Shown: positions 48,360 through 58,762 of the stretch, piece by piece
How positions within the stretch are numbered: position 1 is the first letter of the stretch
How the letters are laid out: the number at the start of each line of letters is the position of its first letter
Source: Metabacillus litoralis
GTDB taxonomy: Bacteria > Bacillota > Bacilli > Bacillales > Bacillaceae
Assembly: GCF_007994985.1 (NCBI RefSeq)
Contig: NZ_VOQF01000001.1
Coordinates: 744,001-808,000 of the forward strand
Direction: 5' to 3'
Length of the DNA: 64,000 bases
Translations under genes and position numbers: made by a program
Notes under the pieces: model-generated
Seen by the model: only the letters and a program-made list of their open reading frames with translations
Told to the model about the DNA's origin: nothing
Database searches by the model: none

Positions 48360-49331
48360 TTATGTAACAAAATACATATGTTGATTCTTTGATATATCCA
48401 CTCTAATTTGACCGATTTCTTGTAAATAGTCAAGTTGACCGACTGTTTCTGACATCGTAAGCATTAGCTGTTTATAATAAATAGTTGGAAATAAAACTTT
48501 GCTAACTTCAAAAGCAGTTAAAGGTTTTTCAGCAATGAATTTACGAACTTGTTCAGCTCTTTCAGCTTGTTTCTTTAATCTGTATGTAATTAAATCATTT
48601 ACTTCTACAATATTTTCACCATGACCAGAATAAACAAGAGAGATAGGCAACTCTAGCAGTTTAGCGAGAGATTCATTTAACTGAAGCTGTGGTTTAGGGC
48701 GATCATTCACCCCTTCGATCATAGAAGGCTCTAGTAACGGGTTTGGTGAAATATGTTTAAGTAACAAATCACCACCTATTAACACTCTTGATTTTTCTTC
48801 GTATAATACGATATGACTTTGAGCATGACCAGGCGTTTCTAGTACACGCCAGTTATCCAGACCATCAATCTTATCTCCTTCTTTAAGAACACCTGTTAAC
48901 TCTCTGTGACAGGAATAAACTAACATATCATTTAATCTTTTCACATATGGCATAAACCTCTGATCAACACCAAACTCAACTAGAATTTGTTCGAAAAATT
49001 GAGCTTGCTTAATCATAAATTGTGGATCCTGTACTAACCATGGACTATTAAAGACGTGACCATAAACAGGAATATCTTTACTAAAAAAGTCCAGCATTCC
49101 AACATGATCAGGATGGTGATGTGTAATAATAATTTGTTCAATATCCTCAGGCTTATAGCCAACTTCATTCAATTGTTGTAAAAACGAATGCCAGGCTTCT
49201 TCTGTTTTTGGACCAGCATCAACAAGTGTTAAACGTTCACCCTTAATCAAATAAACATTTACATCTCCAACTGGGAATGGTGTTGGCAATTCGAATTTAT
49301 AAACTTGTTCAGAATCTGTATCTGGCATCAT
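48360..49331 (-). CDS. yqjP: Metallo-beta-lactamase-fold hydrolase YqjP
   Basis: A 323-residue MBL-fold protein with the metal motif ITHHHPDHVGML (H-x-H-x-D-H), later TPGHAQSHIVLYEE and VYSGHGE. A C-terminal winged-helix-like extension (RKFIAEKPLTAFEVSKVLFPT) is typical of this branch. Substrate unknown. It is the first gene of yqjP-yqjQ, with a GGAGAG site. Confidence 0.9.
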   Translation of the reverse strand: MMPDTDSEQVYKFELPTPFPVGDVNVYLIKGERLTLVDAGPKTEEAWHSFLQQLNEVGYKPEDIEQIIITHHHPDHVGMLDFFSKDIPVYGHVFNSPWLVQDPQFMIKQAQFFEQILVEFGVDQRFMPYVKRLNDMLVYSCHRELTGVLKEGDKIDGLDNWRVLETPGHAQSHIVLYEEKSRVLIGGDLLLKHISPNPLLEPSMIEGVNDRPKPQLQLNESLAKLLELPISLVYSGHGENIVEVNDLITYRLKKQAERAEQVRKFIAEKPLTAFEVSKVLFPTIYYKQLMLTMSETVGQLDYLQEIGQIRVDISKNQHMYFVT

Positions 49332-49546
49332 ACTCTCCGCCCCATTTATTATTTTTAAATAAAGCTATCTTTAATCATTTTTTTATAAAATTAACGTTAT
49401 ATAGCTATTGTAACTTGTTAAGACACTAGTGTCATTATATTCAAATAATTCAACTATCATTCTCCTATGAGTACTCATGTGCATAACTCGATAAAAGCTT
49501 GACAAAGTACTAATTCAGCAGTCATAATGAATAAAAATTCAGAATG

Positions 49547-49574
49547 TTGTATGTTTAAGTGAAATCAATATAAT
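49547..49574 (+). promoter_or_regulatory. Candidate promoter for the proI T-box leader
   Basis: TTGTAT (49547) and TATAAT (49569) with a 16-base spacer, placed to start RNA at about 49581, just ahead of the T-box. Confidence 0.5.
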
Positions 49575-49589
49575 CAATGTGTTGACTAG

Positions 49590-49779
49590 GAATAGTAAAT
49601 AGAATTGCAGCAGCAGAGAGTGGGACTCACGGCTGAAAGGTCCCATTGCAAGTTAAGCTATTGAACCTGCCCTATGAGCAGTCAGGAAAAAACTGACCGT
49701 ATATCTGCGATAAAGACGAAAAGTTGGGAATGTTTTTTCCAAATAAGGTGGAACCGCGGAGTCAATTTCGTCCTTTTTA
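49590..49779 (+). ncRNA. T-box riboswitch, probably proline-specific
   Basis: The 14-base T-box AAGGTGGAACCGCG is at 49745-49758. Stem I begins with GCAGAGAGTGGGACTC; a TGAACCTGCC segment near 49666 offers the Pro codon CCU as specifier. The leader ends with GACGAAA (49715) able to pair with TTTCGTCC (49766), followed by Ts, as a terminator. Uncharged tRNA should switch on proI. Confidence 0.93.
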
Positions 49780-49906
49780 ATGAGGATAGAAGTGGCTTTT
49801 TTTGATGTGAAAATTAACATATATTGTGATCGTATAAAATAGCGTTATCCAAAGAGTTCTTAAAATAAGCTATTGATAGAGTTCATAAACAAAAGGAGAA
49901 TCGATT

Positions 49907-50746
49907 ATGGGTAGTATTGGGTTTATTGGCGCTGGTTCTATGGCAGAAGCAATGGTGGCAGGATTATTAAAAGGAAAAGTATACAAACCAGAGGAAGTGG
50001 TGGTTGCCAACCGCTCGAATTCCGCTCGCCTTGAGCAGTTATCTAAAATGTATGGAATAAAAACAACACATGATAAAGAAAGACTGGTAAAAGAATCATC
50101 CATCATCGTTTTGGCAATGAAACCAAAAGATATACAAGCAGGTATTGATGGAATTCAAGAGTTAATAGAAAATCAATTAATCGTTTCTGTATTAGCAGGA
50201 ATCTCATTTGAAACAATAACGAATATTCTTGGGAAACAAACTGCAATCGTACGTGCCATGCCTAACACATCAGCAGCAATCGGAAAATCAGCAACAGCTA
50301 TAGCTGCTAGTAAAGATGTAACGAACGAGCAAATTGAAACTTGCAAATCGTTATTTGAGGCAATTGGTATATGTAAGCTTGTAGAAGAAAATCAACTTGA
50401 TGCAGTGACAGGCCTTTCCGGTAGTGGTCCAGCTTATATTTATTATCTAGTAGAAGCGATGGAAAAAGCGGCTATTGAGGTAGGATTGGAATCAGCAGTT
50501 GCAAGAGATTTAATTGTACAAACCCTTCTTGGAGCTTCTGAAATGATTGCAATCTCAGAAAAGCACCCCTCACAGCTTAGGAAAGAAGTCACAAGCCCTA
50601 ATGGAACAACTGAAGCAGGCATAACAATTCTCAAAGAAAGAGGATTTGAAGACTCACTTGTTACATGTATTAAGCGAGCAACTGAACGTGCTACAGAGTT
50701 AAAAGTAATGTTTGAAGATGAACTGATTACAATAGAAAAAAAGTGA
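49907..50746 (+). CDS. proI: Pyrroline-5-carboxylate reductase
   Basis: A 279-residue enzyme that makes proline from pyrroline-5-carboxylate. The NAD(P) motif GFIGAGSMAEAM opens the protein, and VRAMPNTSAAIG, LSGSGPAYIYYLVEAM and the C-terminal SPNGTTEAGI complete the family pattern. The proline T-box ahead of it and the yqjO position indicate ProI. A family B element begins 4 bp behind the stop. Confidence 0.95.
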   Translation: MGSIGFIGAGSMAEAMVAGLLKGKVYKPEEVVVANRSNSARLEQLSKMYGIKTTHDKERLVKESSIIVLAMKPKDIQAGIDGIQELIENQLIVSVLAGISFETITNILGKQTAIVRAMPNTSAAIGKSATAIAASKDVTNEQIETCKSLFEAIGICKLVEENQLDAVTGLSGSGPAYIYYLVEAMEKAAIEVGLESAVARDLIVQTLLGASEMIAISEKHPSQLRKEVTSPNGTTEAGITILKERGFEDSLVTCIKRATERATELKVMFEDELITIEKK

Positions 50747-50750
50747 CATA

Positions 50751-51098
50751 GAGGCTGGGACATAACTAAAGAAGTCATACAAGAAAACGAATAAATACTA
50801 AATTCAGTTAAGCTGAAAGAAACAAGTTCGTTCCATTGCGCTGCAGACACTAGCTTTCCACGGGGAGGAAGCTAAGCCTCCTCGGCATGCCTGCGGGGTC
50901 TCAGCCTTTCCTAAATTCCCGTAGGAGTCGGTGTCTTCCGCTTCATTCCACTAGTTCTTAGATAAAATTAGTATGCAAAATCAAAAAATCTATTGATGAC
51001 AGCAAATAAAAACCCGAACTATTAGGCGAATGATTAATTTAATATATCACTTAATAATTCGGGTTTATAATTTGCTTTAATACTTATGTCCCAGCCGT
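50751..51098. repeat. Family B MITE-like element, copy 2
   Basis: 348 bp with ends GAGGCTGGGACATAA and TTATGTCCCAGCC. It is reversed compared with copy 1. Its hairpin (AACCCGAACTATTAGG at about 51009 with CTTAATAATTCGGGTTT) is well placed to end both proI and the convergent methyltransferase. Confidence 0.9.
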
Positions 51099-51115
51099 TA
51101 AAAAAAGCAAGACGT

Positions 51116-51856
51116 TTATAATGTGCATTCAAACACATTAAATGACTCTCCCTCTCCATAACCATTTACCACTTCATGAAATACTACATGCTGAAATCCT
51201 TGTAAATAGAGTAATTCTTCAAATTCTTTTCTTTCATAAAGACGAATGCAAAAATCCATTATTTCAGATTTTATGAGATCTTCGTTTTGAATTAATTCAT
51301 ACTTTAGCTGGGTATTTAACAAAGAATTTCCTTTGTCATATTCCACCGTTCTGTATTCAACAATAAACTCCTGGTCAAATTGGATTCTATTGGTTTCTTT
51401 CCAGGTGCTTGTTTCATTGATATTATCGCTTTTAGTCACAATCGTTAATAAAATCTTACCACCTTTTTTTAATGCTAGTTTTAAATTGGTAAGGCTATTG
51501 GCTACTAGTTCATCAGGCAACAGAGAAAACGAACCAAATGGAATGATGATTAAGTCGTATAATTGATCAGTTTTAAAGTCTTCTATTTTCCCAATAAAAA
51601 CATTAGGATTTAAGTTTAATTTTCTAGCTTTAATTTGACATACCTCAAGCATATGTTCAGAAAGATCAAAACCATCAATTTGTATTCCCTCTAACATAAA
51701 TGGGATAAGCAGCCTCCCATTCCCACACATCGGCTCTAACACTTTCGTACTTTTGTCTTTTATAAATGATAGATAAAAGTCTACCTCTTTATTTCTAGCC
51801 AATGATTTGTCACTTTCATAAACTTTTGTACATAGATCTCCATAATACGTGTTCAT
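51116..51856 (-). CDS. Class I SAM-dependent methyltransferase
   Basis: A 246-residue methyltransferase. Motif I is VLEPMCGNGRLLIPFMLEG, motif post-I IDGFDLSEHML, and motif II LYDLIIIPFGSFSLL. The substrate is unknown. It is not a part of the B. subtilis yqj set, and lies beside a family B element. Confidence 0.85.
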   Translation of the reverse strand: MNTYYGDLCTKVYESDKSLARNKEVDFYLSFIKDKSTKVLEPMCGNGRLLIPFMLEGIQIDGFDLSEHMLEVCQIKARKLNLNPNVFIGKIEDFKTDQLYDLIIIPFGSFSLLPDELVANSLTNLKLALKKGGKILLTIVTKSDNINETSTWKETNRIQFDQEFIVEYRTVEYDKGNSLLNTQLKYELIQNEDLIKSEIMDFCIRLYERKEFEELLYLQGFQHVVFHEVVNGYGEGESFNVFECTL

Positions 51857-51943
51857 TTTTTGTCTCCTACTCTTTTAATCTTGCTAAAAATATATTTCAT
51901 TCAACACTTCCTATTTTACCTCTGGTCATATAAATCTATCAGC

Positions 51944-53563
51944 TTATCTCAAAAGCGATTTAATCGCATATTCAAGAATAGAAGGTAATGTATCAAATGC
52001 ATATGGAATATGTAGCCGTTCTGTCCATTTATGAGGATCTCGCCCTACAGGCCCAATATTTAAAACAGGTATATTCAGACTTTTCATCTCCTGAAATGGT
52101 AAGTGAAAATGATTTCCATACAAAGGCATACTTGTTGTAAGTTGAGCAATTGATTCCTTACTTTCATTTAATTGAACAAAACTTAAATCAGAGAGCCCCG
52201 GAAAATAATGCTGATGATTTAATGTAATACCGAACTGATCTTGAGTGTACGAGATCACTTTCTGTATCGTTTTCTGAATAAGACGATCATTACTAGATGA
52301 AACGGCTGGATAAAATGGTGGACTATAAAAAAGGACAATCATAGGACTGTATTCCTTACAAAGCCCTGCTAGCTCAGAAACCATCCTGGTGGAGAAATCT
52401 CGATCTCCTTGGGCACCTCTGTTTGCTGCCAAATAATTTAGTCTTCTATGTACTTCACTTTCCCCAGATTTTGCAACTGCTTTTTCAAGTAATTCTTCGT
52501 AAGTAAAAACATTAACTTTTAAATCAAGCGGAGTAAATGCAACAAATTGTTGATAATTTGTTGCTCGTTCTTTATAAAATTCCTCTACCTTAATAGCCGC
52601 TATTTTCGCAACAGACAAAAGCTTTTCATGAATGTCATTAATGGATTGATTGAACATAAGAATGTTATACATCGATACTGATGTGTGTGGAATTTGAACA
52701 GAATATTCTTGCTTTAAATCTCTCATCATTAAACCTGTTGGTGGAGGTGTCACTTCATTTCCTATCTGTTCACAGAAAGAATCATTCAGCTCCATGATAC
52801 GGTTAATTTCTGAAATTAATATAGTTGCATTAAGACCGGAAAATGGTTCTCCCACATGGGTTTCTATTCCTGAGCAATAAAAACTAGCGAGCATCTTACC
52901 AATAGATCCCGAATAAATGTATTGATTTTCATCATTAGGGTACTTTGCAAACATCGGCTCTGAATTGATACATGCTTTGTATGTTAAATCATATTTTTTT
53001 CTAATATCCTCTAATATAGCTACTGCACTTAACATACCCGCAGAATTAACTTCTTCATCAGGAACAGTTACTAATAAGATATTTCCCTGGAATTCCCCGC
53101 TAATTGCTTTTTCTAGCATAGATAGCTGTACAGAAAGACCTGCTTTCATATCCATTGTTCCTCTTCCAAATAACCATTCATCAGATTCTAAATCTTTTAA
53201 CACTTCTTTAGATAGCTGTGATTTTCTGTTTTTCAACTCATTTGTTAGCTGTATTGGTTGAAAGGCTAATTTTTTTAAGTCTCCATAATCATTCACATCA
53301 ACCACATCAAAATGACTTAAAAGAACAATGGTCTCTTTGTAATCTCCCTGTTTAACTAAAGCTGTAACAAATGATCTTCCATCATGAACAGGATGTAAAC
53401 CTAGATATTCTCTATTTTGTTGAAAATATTTCTTTCCCTTTAGTAGATAATAAATATATTCTGACAAAGCTACTTCTTCCTGTGAACCCGTTATACTAGC
53501 TCGTTCAACAAGACTTATTAAAAGCTCCAATAACTGTTCTTTTGAATTCCATTGATGTTCCAA
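51944..53563 (-). CDS. yqjN: M20 family peptidase-like protein (YqjN/RocB-like)
   Basis: A 539-residue zinc hydrolase of the M20 family. The metal site is LLSHFDVVDV and WLFGRGTMDMKAGLSVQLS, followed by VTVPDEEVNSAGM. The long C-terminal half is RocB-like. It may act on an amino-acid or peptide substrate. It starts with TTG behind AAGGTGA, divergent from namA. Confidence 0.88.
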   Translation of the reverse strand: MEHQWNSKEQLLELLISLVERASITGSQEEVALSEYIYYLLKGKKYFQQNREYLGLHPVHDGRSFVTALVKQGDYKETIVLLSHFDVVDVNDYGDLKKLAFQPIQLTNELKNRKSQLSKEVLKDLESDEWLFGRGTMDMKAGLSVQLSMLEKAISGEFQGNILLVTVPDEEVNSAGMLSAVAILEDIRKKYDLTYKACINSEPMFAKYPNDENQYIYSGSIGKMLASFYCSGIETHVGEPFSGLNATILISEINRIMELNDSFCEQIGNEVTPPPTGLMMRDLKQEYSVQIPHTSVSMYNILMFNQSINDIHEKLLSVAKIAAIKVEEFYKERATNYQQFVAFTPLDLKVNVFTYEELLEKAVAKSGESEVHRRLNYLAANRGAQGDRDFSTRMVSELAGLCKEYSPMIVLFYSPPFYPAVSSSNDRLIQKTIQKVISYTQDQFGITLNHQHYFPGLSDLSFVQLNESKESIAQLTTSMPLYGNHFHLPFQEMKSLNIPVLNIGPVGRDPHKWTERLHIPYAFDTLPSILEYAIKSLLR

Positions 53564-53717
53564 TCACCTTCACCCACCCTTTTATCATCTTTTCATCATT
53601 GTATTAAAATTCCGAAAAATTAGAAAGGAGAATTCTGCTTTGAGCAGGAAAGATGACGATTCGAAAAATATATTGTTATAATTTTTTTAGACAAAATCGA
53701 TTTGGAGGAAACACAAA

Positions 53718-54734
53718 ATGAAAACAAAGCTTTTTCAACCATTCAAAATAAAAGACATCACATTAAAAAATAGGATTGTTATGTCTCCAATGTGTATGTA
53801 TTCTTCAACTGAAGAAAAAGGTTATATAGAGGATTTTCATTTAACTCATTATATTAGTCGTGCAGTAGGTCAAGTTGGCTTGATTATGGTTGAAGCAACT
53901 GCAGTCACTCCTCAAGGGAGAATTTCAGCAAAAGATCTTGGTATTTGGAGTGACGAACATATACCAAAGCTTACACAACTAGTTGATGGTATAAAAAAGT
54001 ATGGTTCAGCAACCTCTATACAGCTAGCACATGCAGGTCGTAAAGCAACCGTTGATGGAGACATTTATGCACCTTCAGCAATTCGTTTTGATGATAAATA
54101 CAAGATGCCCACTGCAATGTCGAAAGAAGAAATAAAAAACACAATCACTGCATTTAAAGAAGGTGCAGCAAGAGCAAAAAAAGCCGGCTTTGATATTATT
54201 GAAATTCATGGTGCTCATGGCTATTTAATAAATGAATTTCTTTCACCACTTTCTAACAAACGCGACGATGAATATGGTGGGTCACAAGAAAATCGCTATC
54301 GCTTTTTACAAGAAGTTATCGGGGCAGTTAAAGAAGTGTGGAATGGTCCATTATTCGTGAGGATTTCCGCATCAGATTATCATCCTGAAGGATTAAGTAT
54401 TGATGATTATATTGAGTATTCTTCAAGAATGAAAGAACAAGGTGTAGATCTAATCGATGTGAGCTCAGGAGCGGTTGTACCAGCAAAAATCAATGTTTAT
54501 CCTGGATACCAAGTTAAATTTGCTGAAAAAATCAAGGAACAAGCTAACATTCCAACCGGTGCAGTTGGCTTGATTACAAACGGCTTACAAGCAGAAGAAA
54601 TCCTACAAAACGAACGTGCCGATCTAATTTTCATCGCCAGAGAATTGCTACGTGACCCATATTTCCCAAGAACCGCTGCTGCACAACTAGGCGAGGAAAT
54701 TTCAGCACCCGTTCAGTATGATCGTGGTTGGTAA
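53718..54734 (+). CDS. namA: NADPH dehydrogenase NamA (Old Yellow Enzyme, YqjM)
   Basis: A 338-residue FMN enzyme, exactly the usual YqjM length. It shows the YqjM class marks: Cys26 and Tyr28 in [11 protein letters not shown] pair in [22 protein letters not shown], and the C-terminal Arg-Gly-Trp finger DRGW. It reduces activated double bonds and nitro compounds. Single-gene unit with GGAGG in front. Confidence 0.95.
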   Translation: MKTKLFQPFKIKDITLKNRIVMSPMCMYSSTEEKGYIEDFHLTHYISRAVGQVGLIMVEATAVTPQGRISAKDLGIWSDEHIPKLTQLVDGIKKYGSATSIQLAHAGRKATVDGDIYAPSAIRFDDKYKMPTAMSKEEIKNTITAFKEGAARAKKAGFDIIEIHGAHGYLINEFLSPLSNKRDDEYGGSQENRYRFLQEVIGAVKEVWNGPLFVRISASDYHPEGLSIDDYIEYSSRMKEQGVDLIDVSSGAVVPAKINVYPGYQVKFAEKIKEQANIPTGAVGLITNGLQAEEILQNERADLIFIARELLRDPYFPRTAAAQLGEEISAPVQYDRGW

Positions 54735-54750
54735 ATAAATTGAAAGACAG

Positions 54751-54782
54751 AAGGATAGGGAGAAAACTCCTTATCTTTTTTG
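54751..54782 (+). terminator. Terminator of namA
   Basis: GATAGGGAG pairs with CTCCTTATC (one G-U) around AAAA, followed by six Ts. Confidence 0.8.
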
Positions 54783-55044
54783 CTTTCTGTACTTGTGTTC
54801 AAAAGAAATACCATGGCTATTGTTTCAAAGTTAAGAACACGTTTAAGATTTTTCCTAGGGCAGCCTTTTAGTAGAAAAGATAACACCTTTTTTAGCAGTA
54901 TTATATTAATTAGTAACAATTCTTCAGAAAAACACCTTCAAAAAGGCAACCAACTAAGGTAAGGTAATGCTAAAGCTACAAAATAAACAAATAGTAAGCC
55001 TTTGAAAGCCCTAACATAATAGCTCAGATTTTGAGTTTATAGAG

Positions 55045-55137
55045 TTATCTTCGATTTTAGCAATTTATCATCGATTTTCTGGATTTATCTTCGATTCTTG
55101 AAATTTATCTTCGATTTTTCTAGCTTATCTTCGATTA
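55045..55137. repeat. 20-bp-period tandem array (five units)
   Basis: The 12-base core TTATCTTCGATT (one copy TTATCATCGATT) starts at 55045, 55065, 55085, 55105 and 55125, exactly 20 bases apart. The 8 bases between cores vary. It lies between namA and rnz. No coding role is apparent. The core resembles the TTTATCGAYCAT sub-unit at 27369-27615. Confidence 0.9.
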
Positions 55138-55288
55138 GACATTTTACGACAAAATTCACCTCCGTTGACTATCTATTACCAACGAATAAAAGGACCTCCC
55201 TAAGTTTGAAAAACTCAAGAAAGTCCAATAAGAAAATTATATTTATCGTTTCTTTATCAACTATTCATCATCAACAAAATTGAAAAAA

Positions 55289-56227
55289 TCATATATGTTC
55301 GCGTTTCTTCGGAATCTCCACTTGCATAAAATCCGAAGCGATGAAAGAGCTTGGGAATATGGCTTGTGCTTCTTTTACTAGTGTGCCAAGGTCCTCCTCT
55401 GTTTGATATCTCGAACTAATATGTGTGAGAATAAGCTTTCTGGCATTAGAATGTAAAGCAATTTTAGCAGCTTGCTTTGTTGTAGAATGAAAATAATCAT
55501 ATGCAAGTTTTTCATCTTCTTCTGAAAAGGTTGCTTCATGAATTAATAGATCAGCATCTCTAGCAAGCTCTAAACTGTTTTTAGTATATCTTGTGTCACC
55601 TAGTATTGAGACAATTCTCCCTTTTTGGGATGGACCAATAAATTCAGCACCATTTATGAATGTGCCATCTTCTAGTGTGATCGTTTCTCCACGCTTAATT
55701 TTTTGATAAATTGGTCCTGGCTTAATCCCTATATCCCCAAGCTTATCAACCAATAAAGTTCCTTGTAGATCTTTTTCCTTTACTCGATAGCCATAAGAAT
55801 CAATACCATGCTCTAGCTTTTTAGCACTTACTTGAAACAAATGATCTTCAAAAACGATACCTTCTTTAATTTCAATAAACTTCAAAGAATATGTAAGGTA
55901 AGTAGAACTAACTGATAAAGCGGTTCTTACAAACTCCTCTATTCCCTTTGGACCATATATTGTTAATAGACCTTCCCCACCCTGAAAGGAGCGACTACTT
56001 ATTAATCCTGGTAAACCGTATATATGATCACCATGCATATGTGTAATAAATATCTTTTCAATTTTTCTAGGCTTTATTGTCGTATGTAAAATTTGATGCT
56101 GAGTTGCTTCACCACAATCAAACAACCACACAGCATTTCTCTCTTCTAATAATTGCAAAGCAATACTTGTTACATTACGGGATTTTGCTGGAATTCCAGC
56201 ACCCGTACCAAGAAACATAACATTCAC
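55289..56227 (-). CDS. rnz: Ribonuclease Z
   Basis: A 312-residue tRNA 3' endonuclease that matures tRNAs lacking encoded CCA. The metal motif is His63, His65, Asp67, His68 ([14 protein letters not shown]). FLGTGAGIP opens the protein, and an exosite arm lies near 150-175. The tail HISSRY and VQIPKKR-type end are typical. Location beside zwf matches yqjK. Confidence 0.95.
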   Translation of the reverse strand: MNVMFLGTGAGIPAKSRNVTSIALQLLEERNAVWLFDCGEATQHQILHTTIKPRKIEKIFITHMHGDHIYGLPGLISSRSFQGGEGLLTIYGPKGIEEFVRTALSVSSTYLTYSLKFIEIKEGIVFEDHLFQVSAKKLEHGIDSYGYRVKEKDLQGTLLVDKLGDIGIKPGPIYQKIKRGETITLEDGTFINGAEFIGPSQKGRIVSILGDTRYTKNSLELARDADLLIHEATFSEEDEKLAYDYFHSTTKQAAKIALHSNARKLILTHISSRYQTEEDLGTLVKEAQAIFPSSFIASDFMQVEIPKKREHI

Positions 56228-56878
56228 TTACAGTTCCTCCTATTAAAAATGGCTTCTTTTTCAGTAACTTTGTTTTTTAAAGTAAATTGAAGAAAAAAGC
56301 TTTGTATAGTCTAGTTAAAGATAGTTCCTTTTATAAGAATAACCAACCATGTCACAAAGATCATCAGAAAAAATACAATCGATCAGAAGAAAGCTATAAT
56401 AAATCACTATCACTACTTTAAGAATACACGAAAGTGAAAAATAGAGAAACAAAACAACATGATGATTCTATAAATCTCCAGATCTCCAGCTTAGGAGGTT
56501 GCACATTCAATACTATAGTTTATTTATCGGTTTAAACGGATAAATCTAAGTAAGAATACTTGACCAAACTAATATTATTTACTAAAATAGACTGAATTAT
56601 ATAAACATTTTATTAATTTAGGTGCATATAAGACGATATTTTTTCAACTATCGTTTATAATAAGTAAAGAATCAACTTTTAAAGGTTTATGGTTTGATTT
56701 ACTTTACAATTACCTTTAAAATTAAGTATTTGTATAGGAGTATTTTACGATCAGTGGTCAAATATTGCGATTACATATATAGAAACTAGCTTTTTCAATT
56801 CAAAATACGTATCGTTTCTGTATTTTTTTCACTGATAAAATAAATAAATAAATGCATTTGACAAAGTGAGGTACGAAC
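56228..56878. other. 650-bp intergenic region upstream of zwf
   Basis: A long A/T-rich region between the divergent rnz and zwf. No supported gene. A near-perfect 22-base palindrome, TTTATCGGTTTAAACGGATAAA, is at 56525-56546 and could be an operator. The rnz and zwf promoters must lie here. Confidence 0.5.
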
Positions 56879-58357
56879 GTGATTACACAAGAACAACCAA
56901 AATCAGTTATTGTCATTTTCGGAGCAACAGGTGATCTAGCAAAAAGAAAGCTGTTTCCATCTATTTATCGCCTTGTACAAAATAATAAAATTGGCGAAAA
57001 TTTTGCAGTTGTAGGTGTTGCTAGAAGACCATGGACAAATGAAGAATTTCGCAGTAATGTTACCGATTCTATTCAAACATCAATAAAAGAATCAAAAGAT
57101 CTGGATGAGTTCACATCTCATTTCCATTATCATCCTTTTGATGTGACAAACCCTTCTTCTTATTTAGAGCTTAATGACTTATTAAATAAGCTAGATGGAA
57201 CGTATCAAACTGAAGGCAATCGAATTTTCTATTTAGCGATGGCACCAGAGTTTTTTGGAACAATTGCACAAAACCTTAAAAAAGAGGGATTAACTGCAAC
57301 TGATGGCTGGAGCAGACTTGTTATAGAAAAACCATTTGGACATGATTTACCATCTGCACAAAAGCTAAATCAGGAAATTAGAGAAGCTTTTAACGAAGAT
57401 CAAATTTATCGTATTGATCATTATTTAGGCAAAGAAATGGTTCAAAATATTGAAGTTATTCGATTTGCAAATGCCTTGTTTGAACCACTTTGGAATAACA
57501 GGTACATATCAAACATTCAAGTGACTTCTAGTGAAGTGTTAGGTGTGGAGGATCGCGGACGTTATTATGAAAAATCAGGTGCACTTCGCGATATGGTTCA
57601 AAACCATATGCTTCAAATGGTCGCATTACTTGCTATGGAGCCACCGATTAAATTAACAACAGATGAAATTAGAAGTGAAAAAGTAAAAGTATTAAGAGCT
57701 CTTAGATCAGTAAAAGATGAGGATGTTTCGAAATACTTCATCAGAGGACAATATGCAGGTGGAAAATTAGGAGATAAACAACTAATTGGATATCGTGAAG
57801 AAAACAATGTAGAAGATACATCTCAAACTGAAACATATGTGGCTGGGAAGCTTCTTATTGACAACTTTAGATGGGCTGGTGTTCCTTTCTATATCAGAAC
57901 AGGAAAAAGGATGGCTGCAAAATCAACTAAAATTGTTGTTCAGTTTAAAGATATCCCAATGAATCTTTATTATAATAAAGGTGAAACAGTTCCTCCAAAC
58001 TTACTTGTTATTCATATTCAACCAGAAGAGGGAATCACACTTCAATTAAATGCTAAGAAAGATGATGAAGCTGATTACTCTAAGCCAGTTAATTTAGATC
58101 TTTCTAATAACTTCCTAGAAGGTATAAACACACCAGAAGCATATGAAAAACTTCTCTATGATTGTATGCGTGGTGATGCAACGAATTTCACGCATTGGGA
58201 TGAAGTTGCCCTATCTTGGAGCTATGTAGATCCAATTTCAGACGCTTGGAAAAAAGGATTAGCTGAACTTACTACTTACCCATCAGGTTCTTCAGGTCCT
58301 GACGAAGCTGATAACATGCTTAAACAAGATGGATTCCAATGGTGGCCACTAGGATAA
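56879..58357 (+). CDS. zwf: Glucose-6-phosphate 1-dehydrogenase
   Basis: A 492-residue enzyme starting the oxidative pentose phosphate pathway. GATGDLAKRKL (about 15-25) binds NADP, and RIDHYLGKE at 178-186 holds the catalytic His. The start is GTG with GTGAGGTACG in front. It converges on gndA, the third enzyme of the route. Confidence 0.96.
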   Translation: MITQEQPKSVIVIFGATGDLAKRKLFPSIYRLVQNNKIGENFAVVGVARRPWTNEEFRSNVTDSIQTSIKESKDLDEFTSHFHYHPFDVTNPSSYLELNDLLNKLDGTYQTEGNRIFYLAMAPEFFGTIAQNLKKEGLTATDGWSRLVIEKPFGHDLPSAQKLNQEIREAFNEDQIYRIDHYLGKEMVQNIEVIRFANALFEPLWNNRYISNIQVTSSEVLGVEDRGRYYEKSGALRDMVQNHMLQMVALLAMEPPIKLTTDEIRSEKVKVLRALRSVKDEDVSKYFIRGQYAGGKLGDKQLIGYREENNVEDTSQTETYVAGKLLIDNFRWAGVPFYIRTGKRMAAKSTKIVVQFKDIPMNLYYNKGETVPPNLLVIHIQPEEGITLQLNAKKDDEADYSKPVNLDLSNNFLEGINTPEAYEKLLYDCMRGDATNFTHWDEVALSWSYVDPISDAWKKGLAELTTYPSGSSGPDEADNMLKQDGFQWWPLG

Positions 58358-58431
58358 TAGGTATTATTGTAAACACTATTTCCTATAGTAACAATGTGGA
58401 ATCGATATCAAACATAAACCAACATTAAAAT

Positions 58432-58477
58432 AAAAAGCCGATCAAAGAATTTTAAAATCTCTGATCGGCTTTTTTGC
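58432..58477. terminator. Terminator of zwf
   Basis: A 13-bp perfect stem AAAAAGCCGATCA / TGATCGGCTTTTT with 17-base loop and T-run. Confidence 0.92.
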
Positions 58478-58593
58478 AATGATAAACATAAGCTCCTTAA
58501 CATTCATTATTCTTTCAAGAATAGTAACCAACATATTAAAAAATGTGCGGATTAGCCTGTCTATTTGACTCATGCATTCAATTTAACGAAGCA

Positions 58594-58668
58594 TATAATA
58601 AGAATGTAAGAGGCAACCCTAGCAAGCTCCTTAATTAAGCTATCACCTATGTGGTAGCTCCTTTTTAG
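58594..58668 (+). ncRNA. Possible small RNA or orphan terminator between zwf and gndA
   Basis: TATAAT at 58594 is followed by about 45 bases and a 9-bp stem AGCTATCAC / GTGGTAGCT (58644-58665) with four-base loop and T-run. No open frame lies between. The -35 is not recognisable, so this is a candidate only. Confidence 0.35.
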
Positions 58669-58762
58669 CTTTAAACATGTTTTTATAGTTGTTTGTTTAG
58701 CTATACCTTAATTGTTGATCTGACCCAAATTGAGAGCCAAGGAATAGATAGATAAGAAACGA

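Noticed and set aside
50443-50850. 135-residue antisense frame across the proI end and the repeat
   Set aside because: It is a shadow of proI and starts within the repeat; there is no independent evidence for translation.
54780-54962. 60-residue frame behind namA
   Set aside because: It overlaps the namA terminator, lacks a ribosome site, and shows no recognisable sequence.
55045-55137. CRISPR array
   Set aside because: The conserved part is 12 bases and the variable part only 8, there are no cas genes, and the spacers are too short to target anything.
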